Below, piece by piece: positions 1 to 7,372 of a DNA stretch of 16,930 nt (position 1 is the first letter of the stretch; the number at the start of each line of letters is the position of its first letter). The position numbers were made by a program, and so were the translations under genes. The DNA lies in contig DAOUHE010000352.1 in assembly GCA_034428715.1 (NCBI GenBank), forward strand, positions 1 to 16,930, read 5' to 3'. The stretch is from Io17-Chloro-G2 sp034428715 (GTDB taxonomy: Bacteria; Chloroflexota; Dehalococcoidia; Lucifugimonadales; UBA3495). The notes under the pieces are model-generated. The model saw only the letters and a list, made by a program, of their open reading frames with translations, ran no database searches and had not been told where the DNA came from.

Positions 1-191
1 CAACCTGCGGTCTCTGTGGAAAGCCAAGAGACGGTCCATGGGCGGACCGCCTCTTTTGCTAGCTCGTTGAATTGACCGCCAGATCCCTAAACCGCTCTGA
101 TCGCAGTCATCCTTATCTCAGACAGTCTCATCCATGCGCCCCTGCTTTCTGATCCCGATCTTTGCGTCCGGAAGCGTGATCTAAGTAGGGT

Positions 192-839
192 TCAGGCTTG
201 TTGCCCTTCCTCACCCAGGACACGCTTCATGGCCGATTGGAAGATCTCGTACGGGTGGGCGCCAGTAAACATCAGGTTCCCAACCAGGAATGTGGGAATC
301 CCCCGGATGCCGTGCTGGAGCGCCTCGTTGTATTGCTCCATAACCGTGGCGGTGTGGTCGCCGGCTTCCAGGCCCTTGATCAAATCTCCGGAGTCTAGGT
401 AGACGCTCTCGGCTATCTCACCAATCACCGACAGGTCGCCAAGATCTTTTCCGTCTTCCCACATCGCCTTGTAGGCAGCCTGGTGAAACTCCATGAATTT
501 TCCTTGTTGTTGGGCGTGTTCCGTGGCTTCCAATATGTACATGGTATTAGGCGTGCGCTTCAGGGGGCGCATGATCAACCCGGCCTCTTTGGCGTAATCC
601 CTCAGGGGCGCCGAAAGCTCATTTTCCGACTCCCCGGGACGGGGACTCCTAGCCACCCCCTCCTTGGGAGTGTCGGGGCGTAACAGATAAGCCCTTCCTT
701 CGACGGCTATGTCGTATTCTTTTGCCAACTTCTCGACCCGCTCCAGGCCGACATAGCACCAGGGTCAAATGTAGTCGTACCAAAGGGCCACCCGAACCGG
801 TGTGGCAACGCTTCCCGCTGGCTGTACCTCTTCGGCCAT
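192..839 (-). CDS. FrnE/DsbA-family thiol-disulfide oxidoreductase, probable selenoprotein (UPWC)
   Basis: Thioredoxin-fold oxidoreductase of the DsbA/FrnE (2-hydroxychromene isomerase-like) family, 215 residues, the usual length for FrnE. The start at 839 is fixed by a strong AGGAGG six bases upstream. Residues 17-29 read VALWYDYI-TGA-PWCYV: the TGA at 765-767 (codon 25) occupies the first cysteine of the CPWC redox motif, with Cys28 kept. After it the fold is complete: RPDTPKEG near 60, RTPNT near 95, the FHQAAYKAMWEDGKDLGD helix, and the cis-proline loop GIPTF near 178 followed by GAHPYEIF. No signal peptide, so cytoplasmic. I read codon 25 as selenocysteine. The alternative is a nonsense mutation (one base from TGC or TGT), but there is no other decay. 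The final stop is also TGA, so readthrough would have to be position-specific. A caller treating TGA only as stop would start at 728 and lose the active site. Confidence 0.85.
735..767 (-). promoter_or_regulatory. Candidate bacterial SECIS hairpin at the in-frame TGA
   Basis: On the minus-strand mRNA the TGA (765-767) is followed at once by a possible stem: GACCC, starting at the G of the UGA, pairs with GGGUC 22 bases later (735-739). A small inner GGU/GCC pairing leaves a G- and U-containing apical loop of nine bases. Bacterial SECIS elements are hairpins immediately 3' of the UGA within the coding sequence, so size and place fit. The pairing is modest and was found by eye; no folding energy was computed. 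Confidence 0.45.
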
Positions 840-857
840 GACTTGCCTCCTATACTC

Positions 858-879
858 ACTAAATGCCAACTGACTAAAT
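858..879. repeat. Short direct repeat ACTAAAT upstream of the FrnE gene
   Basis: ACTAAAT occurs at 858-864 and again at 873-879, a 15-bp period, in the AT-rich gap just upstream of the Shine-Dalgarno of the FrnE gene. It could be a regulator half-site pair in the promoter, but nothing else supports this and chance is possible. Confidence 0.2.
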
Positions 880-933
880 ATCAATGAAGCATAACTTAAA
901 ACGTATGATTGGTTCTAGGCAGTGAAGGATATC

Positions 934-1653
934 TTAACTTAGAGTGTCCGGAGCGCCTTCCAAAAGCGGCAGGAGGTCACTGAGGGTGGAAATCTTGGGG
1001 CAGTCGTTCACGTCGGCCTGCCACCCGCCTCTATCGATCAAGACCGGGTGAATCCCTACTCCCCTGGCACCCATAACGTCGGAATGGTACTGATCCCCTA
1101 CGTGCACGGCTTCTTCAGGCGCTACGGAAGCCCGCTTTAGCGCCGCCAGGAAAATGGGAGCATGAGGTTTTTCCGCTCCTGCCTCGGCGGAATTTATGCA
1201 AAAATCCAGGTATTGGTCTATGCCCAATTGCTTACAGATGGGGCCCATGTCCCTGCGTAGGTTGGAAAGAATCCCCAACTGGTAACCGTGGGATTTTAGC
1301 GACTCCAACGCTGGCAGGGTATCTTCGAACGCTATAAAGTCCTTGGGCACCGCCATGGCCAGCCGCCAAACGTCCTTGGCCAAGTCTAATGAAACCGGCA
1401 GGCCGGCGTTCTCCAACAATATCTGTTCGTATCTGGAAAAGAACGCCAGACGCTCTTCATCGCTCAGACTCACCAGGGGTTGGCGTCCGTTTTCCTCGTT
1501 GAAATACGCGTCCGCGACCGCGTAGCCGCGTTCCACTTGATCTATGTCGAGATTGAGTCCCAATTCCCGGCATGAGGCCTGTTGAATCTCGTCCAGTGGC
1601 GGCCAAAACCGGACCAACGTGTTGTAGAAATCAAAAGAGATTGCTTTGATCAT
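934..1653 (-). CDS. HAD-superfamily hydrolase (haloacid dehalogenase-like, subfamily IA)
   Basis: Soluble 239-residue HAD hydrolase. Motif I is FDFYNTLV with nucleophile Asp8; the usual second Asp (+2) is Tyr10, as in 2-haloacid dehalogenases and many uncharacterised FDFYGTL proteins. The cap domain is helical (about 20-100). Motif II is GILSN (Ser130), motif III Lys162 in EKPHAPIF, and motif IV GDQYHSD (Asp187, Asp192). All catalytic motifs other than the +2 Asp are present, so the enzyme is probably active on a small phosphorylated or halogenated metabolite. The substrate cannot be read from sequence. It lies 95 bp upstream (in transcription) of the FrnE gene on the same strand and may be co-transcribed; no convincing terminator was seen between them. 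The ATG at 1653 has no strong ribosome site. Confidence 0.85.
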   Translation of the reverse strand: MIKAISFDFYNTLVRFWPPLDEIQQASCRELGLNLDIDQVERGYAVADAYFNEENGRQPLVSLSDEERLAFFSRYEQILLENAGLPVSLDLAKDVWRLAMAVPKDFIAFEDTLPALESLKSHGYQLGILSNLRRDMGPICKQLGIDQYLDFCINSAEAGAEKPHAPIFLAALKRASVAPEEAVHVGDQYHSDVMGARGVGIHPVLIDRGGWQADVNDCPKISTLSDLLPLLEGAPDTLS

Positions 1654-1862
1654 CTACTGTGCTATAAACCAACCCGGTGGCAGGGACACCCTAGGCCGCA
1701 GCCCAGAGCGTCTCCGATTAGCCTACAATCCTAGGAGGCCGCCGAATTCTAACATACCTGGTCAGGCTTGTGAATCCTACCTCGAAGCCTGGGCGCCTGC
1801 TCAAGGCTCGGGCAATGCACCTATGTACCGGACCAACCAATCCTAGTGCCCGCCGGCCGCAG

Positions 1863-2645
1863 CTAGGTCTGAGCCAGCAAGTCCAAAACCTGGGCAACCT
1901 CGTCGGGCGAGTCCAACCGGTGCAAAGCCACAGTGGGCTGCCTGGCGGGCCCCACCAAAACGGCTATGCCGCCCGATTCCTGCACCACTTTAAAGCCGTC
2001 TTCATCGGTCCGGTCGTCGCCAAAAAAACACGTCAATGAAGCCTGTGGGTAGGTTTCCTGCAGCATAGTTATGGCTTTACCCTTGTCCCAAGGAAGGTTG
2101 GGCCGAACTTCCAGAACCTTTTTGCCGTAGGTTATTCGGGCTATACCAGATTCCACGTAGGGCGCAACCACCCGGCCGAAGGCTTCTTCCACTGCCTTGA
2201 CCTGCTCGACAGGCGTAGACCGGTAGTGCACGCTGAGGGTGAGGCCCTTGGGTTCCACGATGACTCCGGGTATATCAGACAATGCCCTACGCAGTTCGCC
2301 GCTGACCTGGACTTGGGTACCGGACTGCTTCATCGCCTCTTTATGAACGAAATCCAAACCCGGTCCCTGAATCTCCAGCCCGTGGTTGCCCGCATAGATC
2401 ATGCCGGGGATACCCACCTTGGCCGACACGTCCGCCAACGAACGGCCGCTGATCACTCCGGCGATGTACTTCCCACCTGAGACCAGGGTGGTCAAACACT
2501 CCTTTACCTGTTGCGGCAGGCTCGCCTGTTCCGGGCTTGGCATCAAAGGCGTCAATGTCCCGTCATAATCGAACAACAGCAGGACTTGGGATGCGCGGAC
2601 CAACCGTTCGCTGATATTGGACCAGATGTGGAGTAAATGAGGCAT
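1863..2645 (-). CDS. otsB: Trehalose-6-phosphate phosphatase
   Basis: HAD-IIB phosphatase removing phosphate from trehalose 6-phosphate to give trehalose, in the cytoplasm; 260 residues, normal for OtsB. Motif I is LLFDYDGTL (Asp26 nucleophile, Asp28 acid/base), motif II VISGRS (Ser66, Arg68), then YAGNHGLEI near 85-92, which is typical of the family. Lys188/Lys190 in WDKGKA is motif III, and GDDRTDED (Asp210, Asp211, Asp214) binds Mg2+. It sits 55 bp downstream of otsA on the same strand, so the two steps of the OtsAB pathway are encoded together. The neighbour otsA is the main reason to prefer trehalose over another disaccharide phosphate. Confidence 0.93.
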   Translation of the reverse strand: MPHLLHIWSNISERLVRASQVLLLFDYDGTLTPLMPSPEQASLPQQVKECLTTLVSGGKYIAGVISGRSLADVSAKVGIPGMIYAGNHGLEIQGPGLDFVHKEAMKQSGTQVQVSGELRRALSDIPGVIVEPKGLTLSVHYRSTPVEQVKAVEEAFGRVVAPYVESGIARITYGKKVLEVRPNLPWDKGKAITMLQETYPQASLTCFFGDDRTDEDGFKVVQESGGIAVLVGPARQPTVALHRLDSPDEVAQVLDLLAQT

Positions 2646-2700
2646 CGACGTTTATTATGGACGGCTATGGTGGGGAATGGGTCATATGCGGCGGTTCCAT

Positions 2701-4209
2701 TCAGGCGCTGGCAAACGGCCGCCGGGAGCGGCGCGTGCCCTGCATCAGGTTCACCAGCAGGTGGGCGGCCCACCTGTATATGTTGTTTTCGCGGACTATC
2801 GACCGCATGCGCACCATGCGTGAACGCCGCTCCTCAAGGGGCATTTCCACGGCGTCGCGAATCGAGTCGGCAAAGTGCTCGGTGGCATATGGGTTGGCCA
2901 TCAACGCGTCGGTCAACTCGAGAGCCGCTCCCGTGAATGGGCTCAAGATCAATACCCCGTCCTCGTCAAACCGGCTCGCCACGTACTCTTTAGCCACCAG
3001 ATTCATTCCATCGTGGAGCGAACTTACCACGCAAAACCGGGCCATGCGGCGCAATGCCAAAAGGGTGACGCTGGAGGGATCGGTGGGCATGTAGATGATG
3101 GGTTGCCAGCCGTCTTTACCGAACCGTCCGTTGATTTCATCCAGCAAGGAATCTATCTGGTCCGACAGGTGCTGGTAGGCCTCGATGTCGGTTCTGCTCA
3201 TCACCCCGGCCTGAACAAATACCACCTTGCCGATATATTGGGGGTATTTCTCCAGGAAACGCCCCATGGCCCGGAATCGGTGGGGAATGCCCTTGGTGTA
3301 GTCGATCCTGTCGATTCCCAACCCCACCGATTTGCCCTCCAGGTTCCATTCCTGGGTGAGCCTCTGAATCTCCTCATCCACCTCGGCGCGTTGGGCATCG
3401 GAATTGATCTGTTCGAAGTCGACACTGATGGGAAAAGGTCTTACCAAGGTAAGGTCGTCTCCGCGGCTGACCATATTGTATTCGAAGTTCACCCGGCCCC
3501 TGCCGGCTCGGGCTACGGTCTCCAAAAAATTGTCGCAATGGTCGCCGATGTGGAAGCCCAACAGGTCGTTTGCCAAAAGGCCGTCTAGCAACTCGTCCTG
3601 CCAGGGGCAAATGCGGAAGATTTCGTGGTTGGGCCAAGGAATGTGCCAAAATTGGCCTGTTAAGATTTCAGGGTCCGCTTCCCGTAAAAGGCGGGGCAAC
3701 AAGGCCAGGTGGTAATCCTGGGTGAAAACTGCCGCCGGACGCCCGTCAATCTCGTCCAGGACCTGTTCCGCGAACATCTGGTTTACTTCCTGATAGGCTT
3801 GCCAATTACCGGAATCAAAAGCGGGCTCTATGTAGGCGTTATGGCAAAGGGGCCAAAGGGCTTCATTGGAGAAACCGTAGTAGTACCCCCGCTCTTGCTC
3901 TTCCGTCAACCAAACCAGGCGAAGGGTGTATGAGGGGTCTTCGGGGGGAACCAAAATCCTATTGTGGTCGTCGACGGCGTACCGGTCACCCTGGCCGCCG
4001 CCATAGGCTACCCAGGTGCCGCCGCATTCCTGCATAAGCGGATCGATGGCGGTGGTCACGCCTCCCGCAGGCACGGCATAGGTCAACCGCCCTTCCACCA
4101 ATTCGTGGACGTAGGGCTGCCGGTTGGAGACGACCACCAGGCGGTAGTCGCCTATCTCGCGTTGGACCAGACGGCGCAGGCCTTCTTTGGTCCAGATGGG
4201 TGCCCTCAT
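2701..4209 (-). CDS. otsA: Trehalose-6-phosphate synthase (GT20 glycosyltransferase)
   Basis: Retaining GT20 glycosyltransferase, 502 residues, full length. It joins glucose from a nucleotide sugar to glucose 6-phosphate, making trehalose 6-phosphate for the adjacent OtsB. Visible motifs are VVVSNRQPY (25-33), PAGGVTTAIDP (47-57), TQDYHLALLP (163-172, catalytic-site Asp165), HIPWP (189-193), GIDRIDYTKG (298-307, donor-binding Arg301 and Lys306), and SLHDGMNLVAKEY (397-409, Asp400 and Glu408). The stretch EIFRICPW with HCDNF differs from the E. coli type and resembles a GT20 subgroup that also contains glucosylglycerol-phosphate synthases, so substrate choice is not certain; the otsB partner favours trehalose. 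The product would be a compatible solute or stress protectant. The start at 4209 follows GGGTGG at short spacing. Confidence 0.92.
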   Translation of the reverse strand: MRAPIWTKEGLRRLVQREIGDYRLVVVSNRQPYVHELVEGRLTYAVPAGGVTTAIDPLMQECGGTWVAYGGGQGDRYAVDDHNRILVPPEDPSYTLRLVWLTEEQERGYYYGFSNEALWPLCHNAYIEPAFDSGNWQAYQEVNQMFAEQVLDEIDGRPAAVFTQDYHLALLPRLLREADPEILTGQFWHIPWPNHEIFRICPWQDELLDGLLANDLLGFHIGDHCDNFLETVARAGRGRVNFEYNMVSRGDDLTLVRPFPISVDFEQINSDAQRAEVDEEIQRLTQEWNLEGKSVGLGIDRIDYTKGIPHRFRAMGRFLEKYPQYIGKVVFVQAGVMSRTDIEAYQHLSDQIDSLLDEINGRFGKDGWQPIIYMPTDPSSVTLLALRRMARFCVVSSLHDGMNLVAKEYVASRFDEDGVLILSPFTGAALELTDALMANPYATEHFADSIRDAVEMPLEERRSRMVRMRSIVRENNIYRWAAHLLVNLMQGTRRSRRPFASA

Positions 4210-4264
4210 CTATCCACCCGTCCAACCCACCATTCGATGTTGGGGATACAGCCCCGCCCTGGAA

Positions 4265-4280
4265 TCTCGCGGCCGCGAGA
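4265..4280. promoter_or_regulatory. 16-bp perfect palindrome upstream of otsA
   Basis: TCTCGCGGCCGCGAGA is a perfect palindrome 55 bases upstream of the otsA start. Weaker flanking pairing GGAAT (4261-4265) with ATTCC (4284-4288) extends it. It could be an operator for a dimeric repressor or a leader stem-loop in the otsA transcript. There is no T-run, so it is not a terminator. Confidence 0.4.
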
Positions 4281-4310
4281 CTGATTCCCTTGGAGGATTC
4301 TTTCATAGCA

Positions 4311-4327
4311 GGTTGAAAAGGTCAACC
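4311..4327. promoter_or_regulatory. Inverted repeat in the divergent otsA/hydrolase intergenic region
   Basis: GGTTGA and TCAACC form 6-bp arms around AAAGG. The repeat lies between the two divergent genes, upstream of the -35 box of the hydrolase promoter. It is a possible regulator binding site; short arms mean chance cannot be excluded. Confidence 0.3.
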
Positions 4328-4349
4328 AGAAAGCCCAGGAACAGCCAAA

Positions 4350-4378
4350 TTGACAGACACCCGTGCAATGGATACGAT
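4350..4378 (+). promoter_or_regulatory. Sigma-70-type promoter for the hydrolase/binding-protein operon
   Basis: A perfect -35 TTGACA (4350-4355) is followed after exactly 17 bp by TACGAT (4373-4378), matching four of six -10 consensus positions. Transcription would start near 4385, leaving a leader of about 70 bases before the ATG at 4455. Confidence 0.5.
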
Positions 4379-4454
4379 ACCGGCATTCCCAGGCATAAAA
4401 AGGACCTTTTATCAGGTTAGGCTGGGTCCACACCGTTCCAAAAAAGGAGAACTC

Positions 4455-5249
4455 ATGTTTGTCCGCCGCGATTTGACCGACACTGTGCCAACCCCCGAAG
4501 GAGAAATGCATTATGTCAAGAAAGGAAGTGGCTATCCGCTGGTGATGCTTCACCCCCTGGGCACCTCCACCTGGGCGTGGCACACGGTGATCGATTCCCT
4601 GAGCCAGCATTACACCTGTTATGCCTTTGACATGCTGGGCCACGGCGAATCTGAAAAGCCCCAACGCCATTTCAACATTCCCGATTACGCGCTGGCCTTA
4701 GACCATGCCTGCCAGCTTTTGAACATCCACCGGGGCCATTATGTGGGCAACTCGGTGGGCGCTATCCTGGCTACGGAAATGGCGGCCAGCTTTCCGGAGC
4801 GTCTGGACAAGCTGGTGTTGGTGGGATGCCCCGTGTGGGATGCATACACCGCCAAACAACGCCTGCAGGAATCGGCCGCAGGTTATGACGATCAGGGGCT
4901 GCCCAAACCCCGCAGCCTACAGGAAACGAAAGAAGGCACCACCTTCGCCCAGCCCCAGCAGGAGTGGGTCGACGCCATGAACGGCACCCGCGCCCAGGCC
5001 GGGGTTTGGGTACGCAAGCTGATGGAAGCCCTGGCCCACTACGACGTGATGTCCCGGCTACCCAGGATCCAAGCGTCGTCCACGCTGGTGATGTACGGCG
5101 AAGTTGACCGTCTGCGCGATGGCGAAGACCTTCTGCACAACAATATCGTGAATGCCAGCAAGGTGGTTCTGCCAGGGTTGGGCCATATCCCCCAGATAGA
5201 GGATCCCGAGGCGTTCATCGGCGCTTTGCTTCCCTTCCTAAACTCGTAA
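4455..5249 (+). CDS. Alpha/beta-fold hydrolase
   Basis: 264-residue single-domain alpha/beta hydrolase. HPLGTSTW (33-40) forms the oxyanion-hole loop, FDMLGHGES (59-66) follows the third strand, and YVGNSVG (97-102) is the nucleophile elbow with Ser100. Asp218 in YGEVDRL and His244 in GLGHIPQIEDP complete the triad. The cap region is about 128-200. No signal peptide, so cytoplasmic. The start at 4455 is chosen because AAGGAG lies six bases upstream; the open frame reaches back to 4350, but that overlaps the promoter. The substrate is not recognisable: the fold covers esterases, C-C hydrolases and lactonases. Followed by a substrate-binding protein gene on the same strand. Confidence 0.85.
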   Translation: MFVRRDLTDTVPTPEGEMHYVKKGSGYPLVMLHPLGTSTWAWHTVIDSLSQHYTCYAFDMLGHGESEKPQRHFNIPDYALALDHACQLLNIHRGHYVGNSVGAILATEMAASFPERLDKLVLVGCPVWDAYTAKQRLQESAAGYDDQGLPKPRSLQETKEGTTFAQPQQEWVDAMNGTRAQAGVWVRKLMEALAHYDVMSRLPRIQASSTLVMYGEVDRLRDGEDLLHNNIVNASKVVLPGLGHIPQIEDPEAFIGALLPFLNS

Positions 5250-5274
5250 CGTCGCCGGGACTTGATTGAACGAT

Positions 5275-5308
5275 CCGGGCCGGCGCCACCGTCTGCCCGC
5301 CGGCCCGG
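5275..5308 (+). promoter_or_regulatory. GC-rich intercistronic stem-loop
   Basis: CCGGGCCGGCG (5275-5285) and its exact complement CGCCGGCCCGG (5298-5308) flank a 12-base loop, between the hydrolase stop and the ribosome site of the next gene. There is no T-run, so it is not a normal intrinsic terminator. It may set relative expression by mRNA processing or protection. Confidence 0.55.
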
Positions 5309-5339
5309 TCCTAACATCAACCCGCCGGAGGAAATGTTC

Positions 5340-6293
5340 ATGACCAGCAGCCAGGGCCGGCAGCCGCTGCGCCTGATGGAGACCTTCCGCTCGGTGTTTT
5401 ACACGCCCATCCACGTTGCTGTTGCCGGAGGCTTCCTGGAGGAAGAGGGGTTGGACGTAAGCTTTTCTACCTGCCCTTCCCAATTTCCCCATCCCCTGAG
5501 CGCTCTGCTCAACGAAGCGGCCGACATCGCCCAAAGCGGCATCATGCGTTCGATCATCGCCTCAGATTGGGGCGCCGAAACGGTGCCATTACACTTCGCC
5601 AAGATCAACGCCCGGGACGGATTTTTTGTGTTGGGCCGGCGAAGCTCCAGCTCAAACTCGGGCCCATTCAAATGGGAAGACTTCACCGGGTCGCAGGTGA
5701 TCCCCGTGGGATTTTCCCCAATGCCTTGGGCTTCATTCCAATACGCGCTTCGCAGCCACGGTGTAGACCCCGGCGGCTTGAACCTGGTAACCGGCCTTGA
5801 CCTGGAGGACGCCATCGCAGCGTTCAACCAGGGACAGGGCGATTTCATCCATCTGCCCGAACCGGCGGCGGAACAGGTCCTGGTCCACGATGGAGTAGAC
5901 CTGGCAGTGGCCCTTGGACCGGCCAACGGCCACATCGCCTACAGCTCCTTTGCCGCCACCAACAAATTCCTGTCGGCCAAGTCCGATCTAGTGCTCCGCT
6001 TCACCCAGGGTTATGCCCGCGCCCTACAGTGGCTAGCCGGCAACGATGCCGCCACAGTGGGCGGCGCGGTAAAGGAATTCTTTCCCGGGGTTGACCTGGA
6101 ACTCATCGTGCGTTCGGTAGACCGATACAAAGCCCAGGAAACATGGCCCGCCGAGCCAACCCTCAACGAGCCGGAATATCAAGGTCTACAGGACATACTC
6201 ATAGCGGCCGGCATGGTCAAAGAACGCCAGCCCTACACAAAAGTGGTCCGGCCCGGCATAGTCCAGCAAGCATTATCACGGCCGGCAGCCTGA
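5340..6293 (+). CDS. NMT1/THI5-like substrate-binding domain protein
   Basis: 317-residue periplasmic-binding-protein fold of the NMT1/THI5-like (SsuA/ThiY-related) type. The N-terminus LRLMETFRSVFYTPIHVAVAGGFLEEEGLDVSF (about 10-42) has the family pattern of a first strand, a helix, and a 'GFLEEEGLDV' turn. Later, LNEAADIAQSGIMRSI resembles the usual segment where these proteins recognise ligand. There is no signal peptide or lipobox, which is unusual for a transporter component, and no permease or ATPase gene is next to it. It may be a cytoplasmic ligand-binding protein or enzyme (THI5-like) rather than a transporter subunit. The start is 5340, with GGAGG at 5327-5331 well spaced; an ATG at 5334 is too close to it. 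The ligand is unknown. Confidence 0.75.
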   Translation: MTSSQGRQPLRLMETFRSVFYTPIHVAVAGGFLEEEGLDVSFSTCPSQFPHPLSALLNEAADIAQSGIMRSIIASDWGAETVPLHFAKINARDGFFVLGRRSSSSNSGPFKWEDFTGSQVIPVGFSPMPWASFQYALRSHGVDPGGLNLVTGLDLEDAIAAFNQGQGDFIHLPEPAAEQVLVHDGVDLAVALGPANGHIAYSSFAATNKFLSAKSDLVLRFTQGYARALQWLAGNDAATVGGAVKEFFPGVDLELIVRSVDRYKAQETWPAEPTLNEPEYQGLQDILIAAGMVKERQPYTKVVRPGIVQQALSRPAA

Positions 6294-6812
6294 CATCCAG
6301 GAGCCGGCTTAAATTCCTGCCTCAACAAAGTGAGGATACATAGCGTGACTTGTCCCCAGTGCGGCCAGGAAAATTCGCCTGAGATGAGATTTTGCGGGGC
6401 TTGCGGCTCGGGGCTGTCCACCCTCTGCTCTTCATGCGGTTTCGACAACCCTCCATCCTTCCGGTTTTGCGGCCAGTGCGGAACGCCGCTGACGACAGGA
6501 AGCGGCGATTCAGGCCCAGCCAGTGGCCCTCCCACGGCCGTTTCAGGCGAGGCCCAACCGGAACCATCTTCACCCCAGCCCACCGATTTCGCCGGTGGCC
6601 GGTATGAAGTCAAGCGGTTCCTCGGAGAAGGCGGCAAGAAGAAGGTCTACATGGCCCACGACACGACGCTGGACCGGGAGGTAGCCTTCGCCTTGATCAA
6701 GACCGAGGGCCTGAATGACACCTCACGCACCCGCATCCAGCGGGAAGCCCAGGCCATGGGGCGGCTGGGGTCTCATCCCCATATAGTCACCGTATTTGAT
6801 TTGGGCGATGAA

Positions 6813-6849
6813 CCATGTAGGGGCGAGTTTGAAACTCGCCCCTACATGG
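6813..6849. repeat. 37-bp perfect palindromic repeat inserted in frame in the kinase
   Basis: Two 18-base arms, left CCATGTAGGGGCGAGTTT and its exact complement, flank a single G. In the protein it adds roughly PCRGEFETR between FDLGDE and PYMVTEL. That is the hinge after the kinase third strand, where related kinases have only a few residues. It shares the core AGGGGCG with the repeat at 15116-15144, so both probably belong to one REP/MITE-like family. Confidence 0.8.
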
Positions 6850-7030
6850 TCACCGAGCTGATGGGCGGCGGAGACGTGGAAGGGTTGATAGAGAAAGCCG
6901 AGGGCCATCGGCTTCCATTGGAGCAGGCTATTAGCATCGCCGTTGAAACATGCCGGGGACTAGAGTTCGCCCACAGCCGCGGCATCGTCCACCGGGATCT
7001 CAAACCCGGAAACGTGTGGCTAACATCGGA

Positions 7031-7054
7031 CCCTTCGACGGGCTCAGGACAGGC
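7031..7054. repeat. In-frame 24-bp repeat of the CCTTCGAC...GGACAGGC family
   Basis: The stretch begins CCCTTCGACGGGC and ends TCAGGACAGGC. From memory this is a common dispersed repeat in many uncultured bacterial genomes, often seen translated as 'STGSGQA' or 'PVEG'. Here it adds PSTGSGQA between the catalytic-loop strand (VWLTSD) and VAKIGDFG of the kinase, with the frame kept. Confidence 0.65.
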
Positions 7055-7133
7055 TGTTGCCAAGATCGGCGACTTTGGCCTGGCGGTAGCCTTGGACCGC
7101 TCCCGCCTGACCACCGAAGGCATGATGGTGGGC

Positions 7134-7145
7134 ACACTTTACACC
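7134..7145. other. Left attachment junction (attL)
   Basis: Kinase sequence through codon ACA (7134-7136) meets element sequence beginning CTTTACACC. TTACACC (7139-7145) is the complement of GGTGTAA near the right junction, so the rebuilt circular junction has 7-bp inverted arms. The crossover is placed in ACA because this is the only identity shared by both junctions in register. Confidence 0.7.
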
Positions 7146-7166
7146 CCACCGCCAGAGAATAAATGA

Positions 7167-7372
7167 GAGGCCCAAGCTAGCCTTCTGCGACTCATCAAGA
7201 TTCTCGGAGCACATGGGCACCCCAATTTTAGGATCGAATTAGGGGTGTAACTACGCTAGGATAGGAATGGTCACCCGAACGAGCGCAAATCTGCTGTCGC
7301 CGCCGTCCTTTCCAGACAGTTCTGTTAAACGCCTTGGCGATTAAAGACGGCCCAGAGTCTACAGGAGCAAGG
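7167..7372. other. Non-coding left end of the integrated element
   Basis: No gene is supported here. CACCCC-AATT (7218-7227) and AATTAGGGGTG (7237-7247) form an imperfect stem-loop. GGGGTGTAA at 7242-7250 is a 9-base inverted copy of TTACACCCC at 7139-7147 at the left junction, possibly an accessory recombinase or excision-factor site. Confidence 0.35.

Larger units (their letters stand above)
6345..7136 (+). pseudogene. Zinc-ribbon Ser/Thr kinase/AAA regulator, part 1 (N-terminus to P+1 loop)
   Basis: First 264 codons of a large signalling protein. The GTG at 6345 is preceded by GAGGAT at good spacing and gives the usual 'M-TCPQCG' beginning. Residues 3-47 form zinc ribbons with four CxxC pairs. 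The kinase domain starts near 87: glycine loop GEGGKKKVY (94-102), Lys119 in FALIK, Glu134, HRDLKPGN (216-223, catalytic Asp218), and DFG (243-245). The reading is cut at ...MMVGT by the integrated element; nine foreign codons (LYTPPPENK) follow to a stop at 7164-7166. Two short repeats are inserted in frame within this part, giving extra residues at about 157-165 and 230-237. The truncated product lacks the kinase C-lobe and should be inactive. Adjacent parts lie at 14810 and 15125. Confidence 0.88.

Noticed and set aside
1..191. Possible gene or RNA at the left edge
   Set aside because: No open frame, cloverleaf or terminator was recognised; nothing supportable.
192..728. Reading the FrnE gene as a 178-codon protein starting at 728
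   Set aside because: No ribosome site before 728 and the redox active site would be lost. The strong AGGAGG at the 839 start and the UPWC reading explain the region better.
1654..1862. Small plus-strand frames between the HAD and otsB genes
   Set aside because: Short, without ribosome site, and not protein-like; best left as intergenic.
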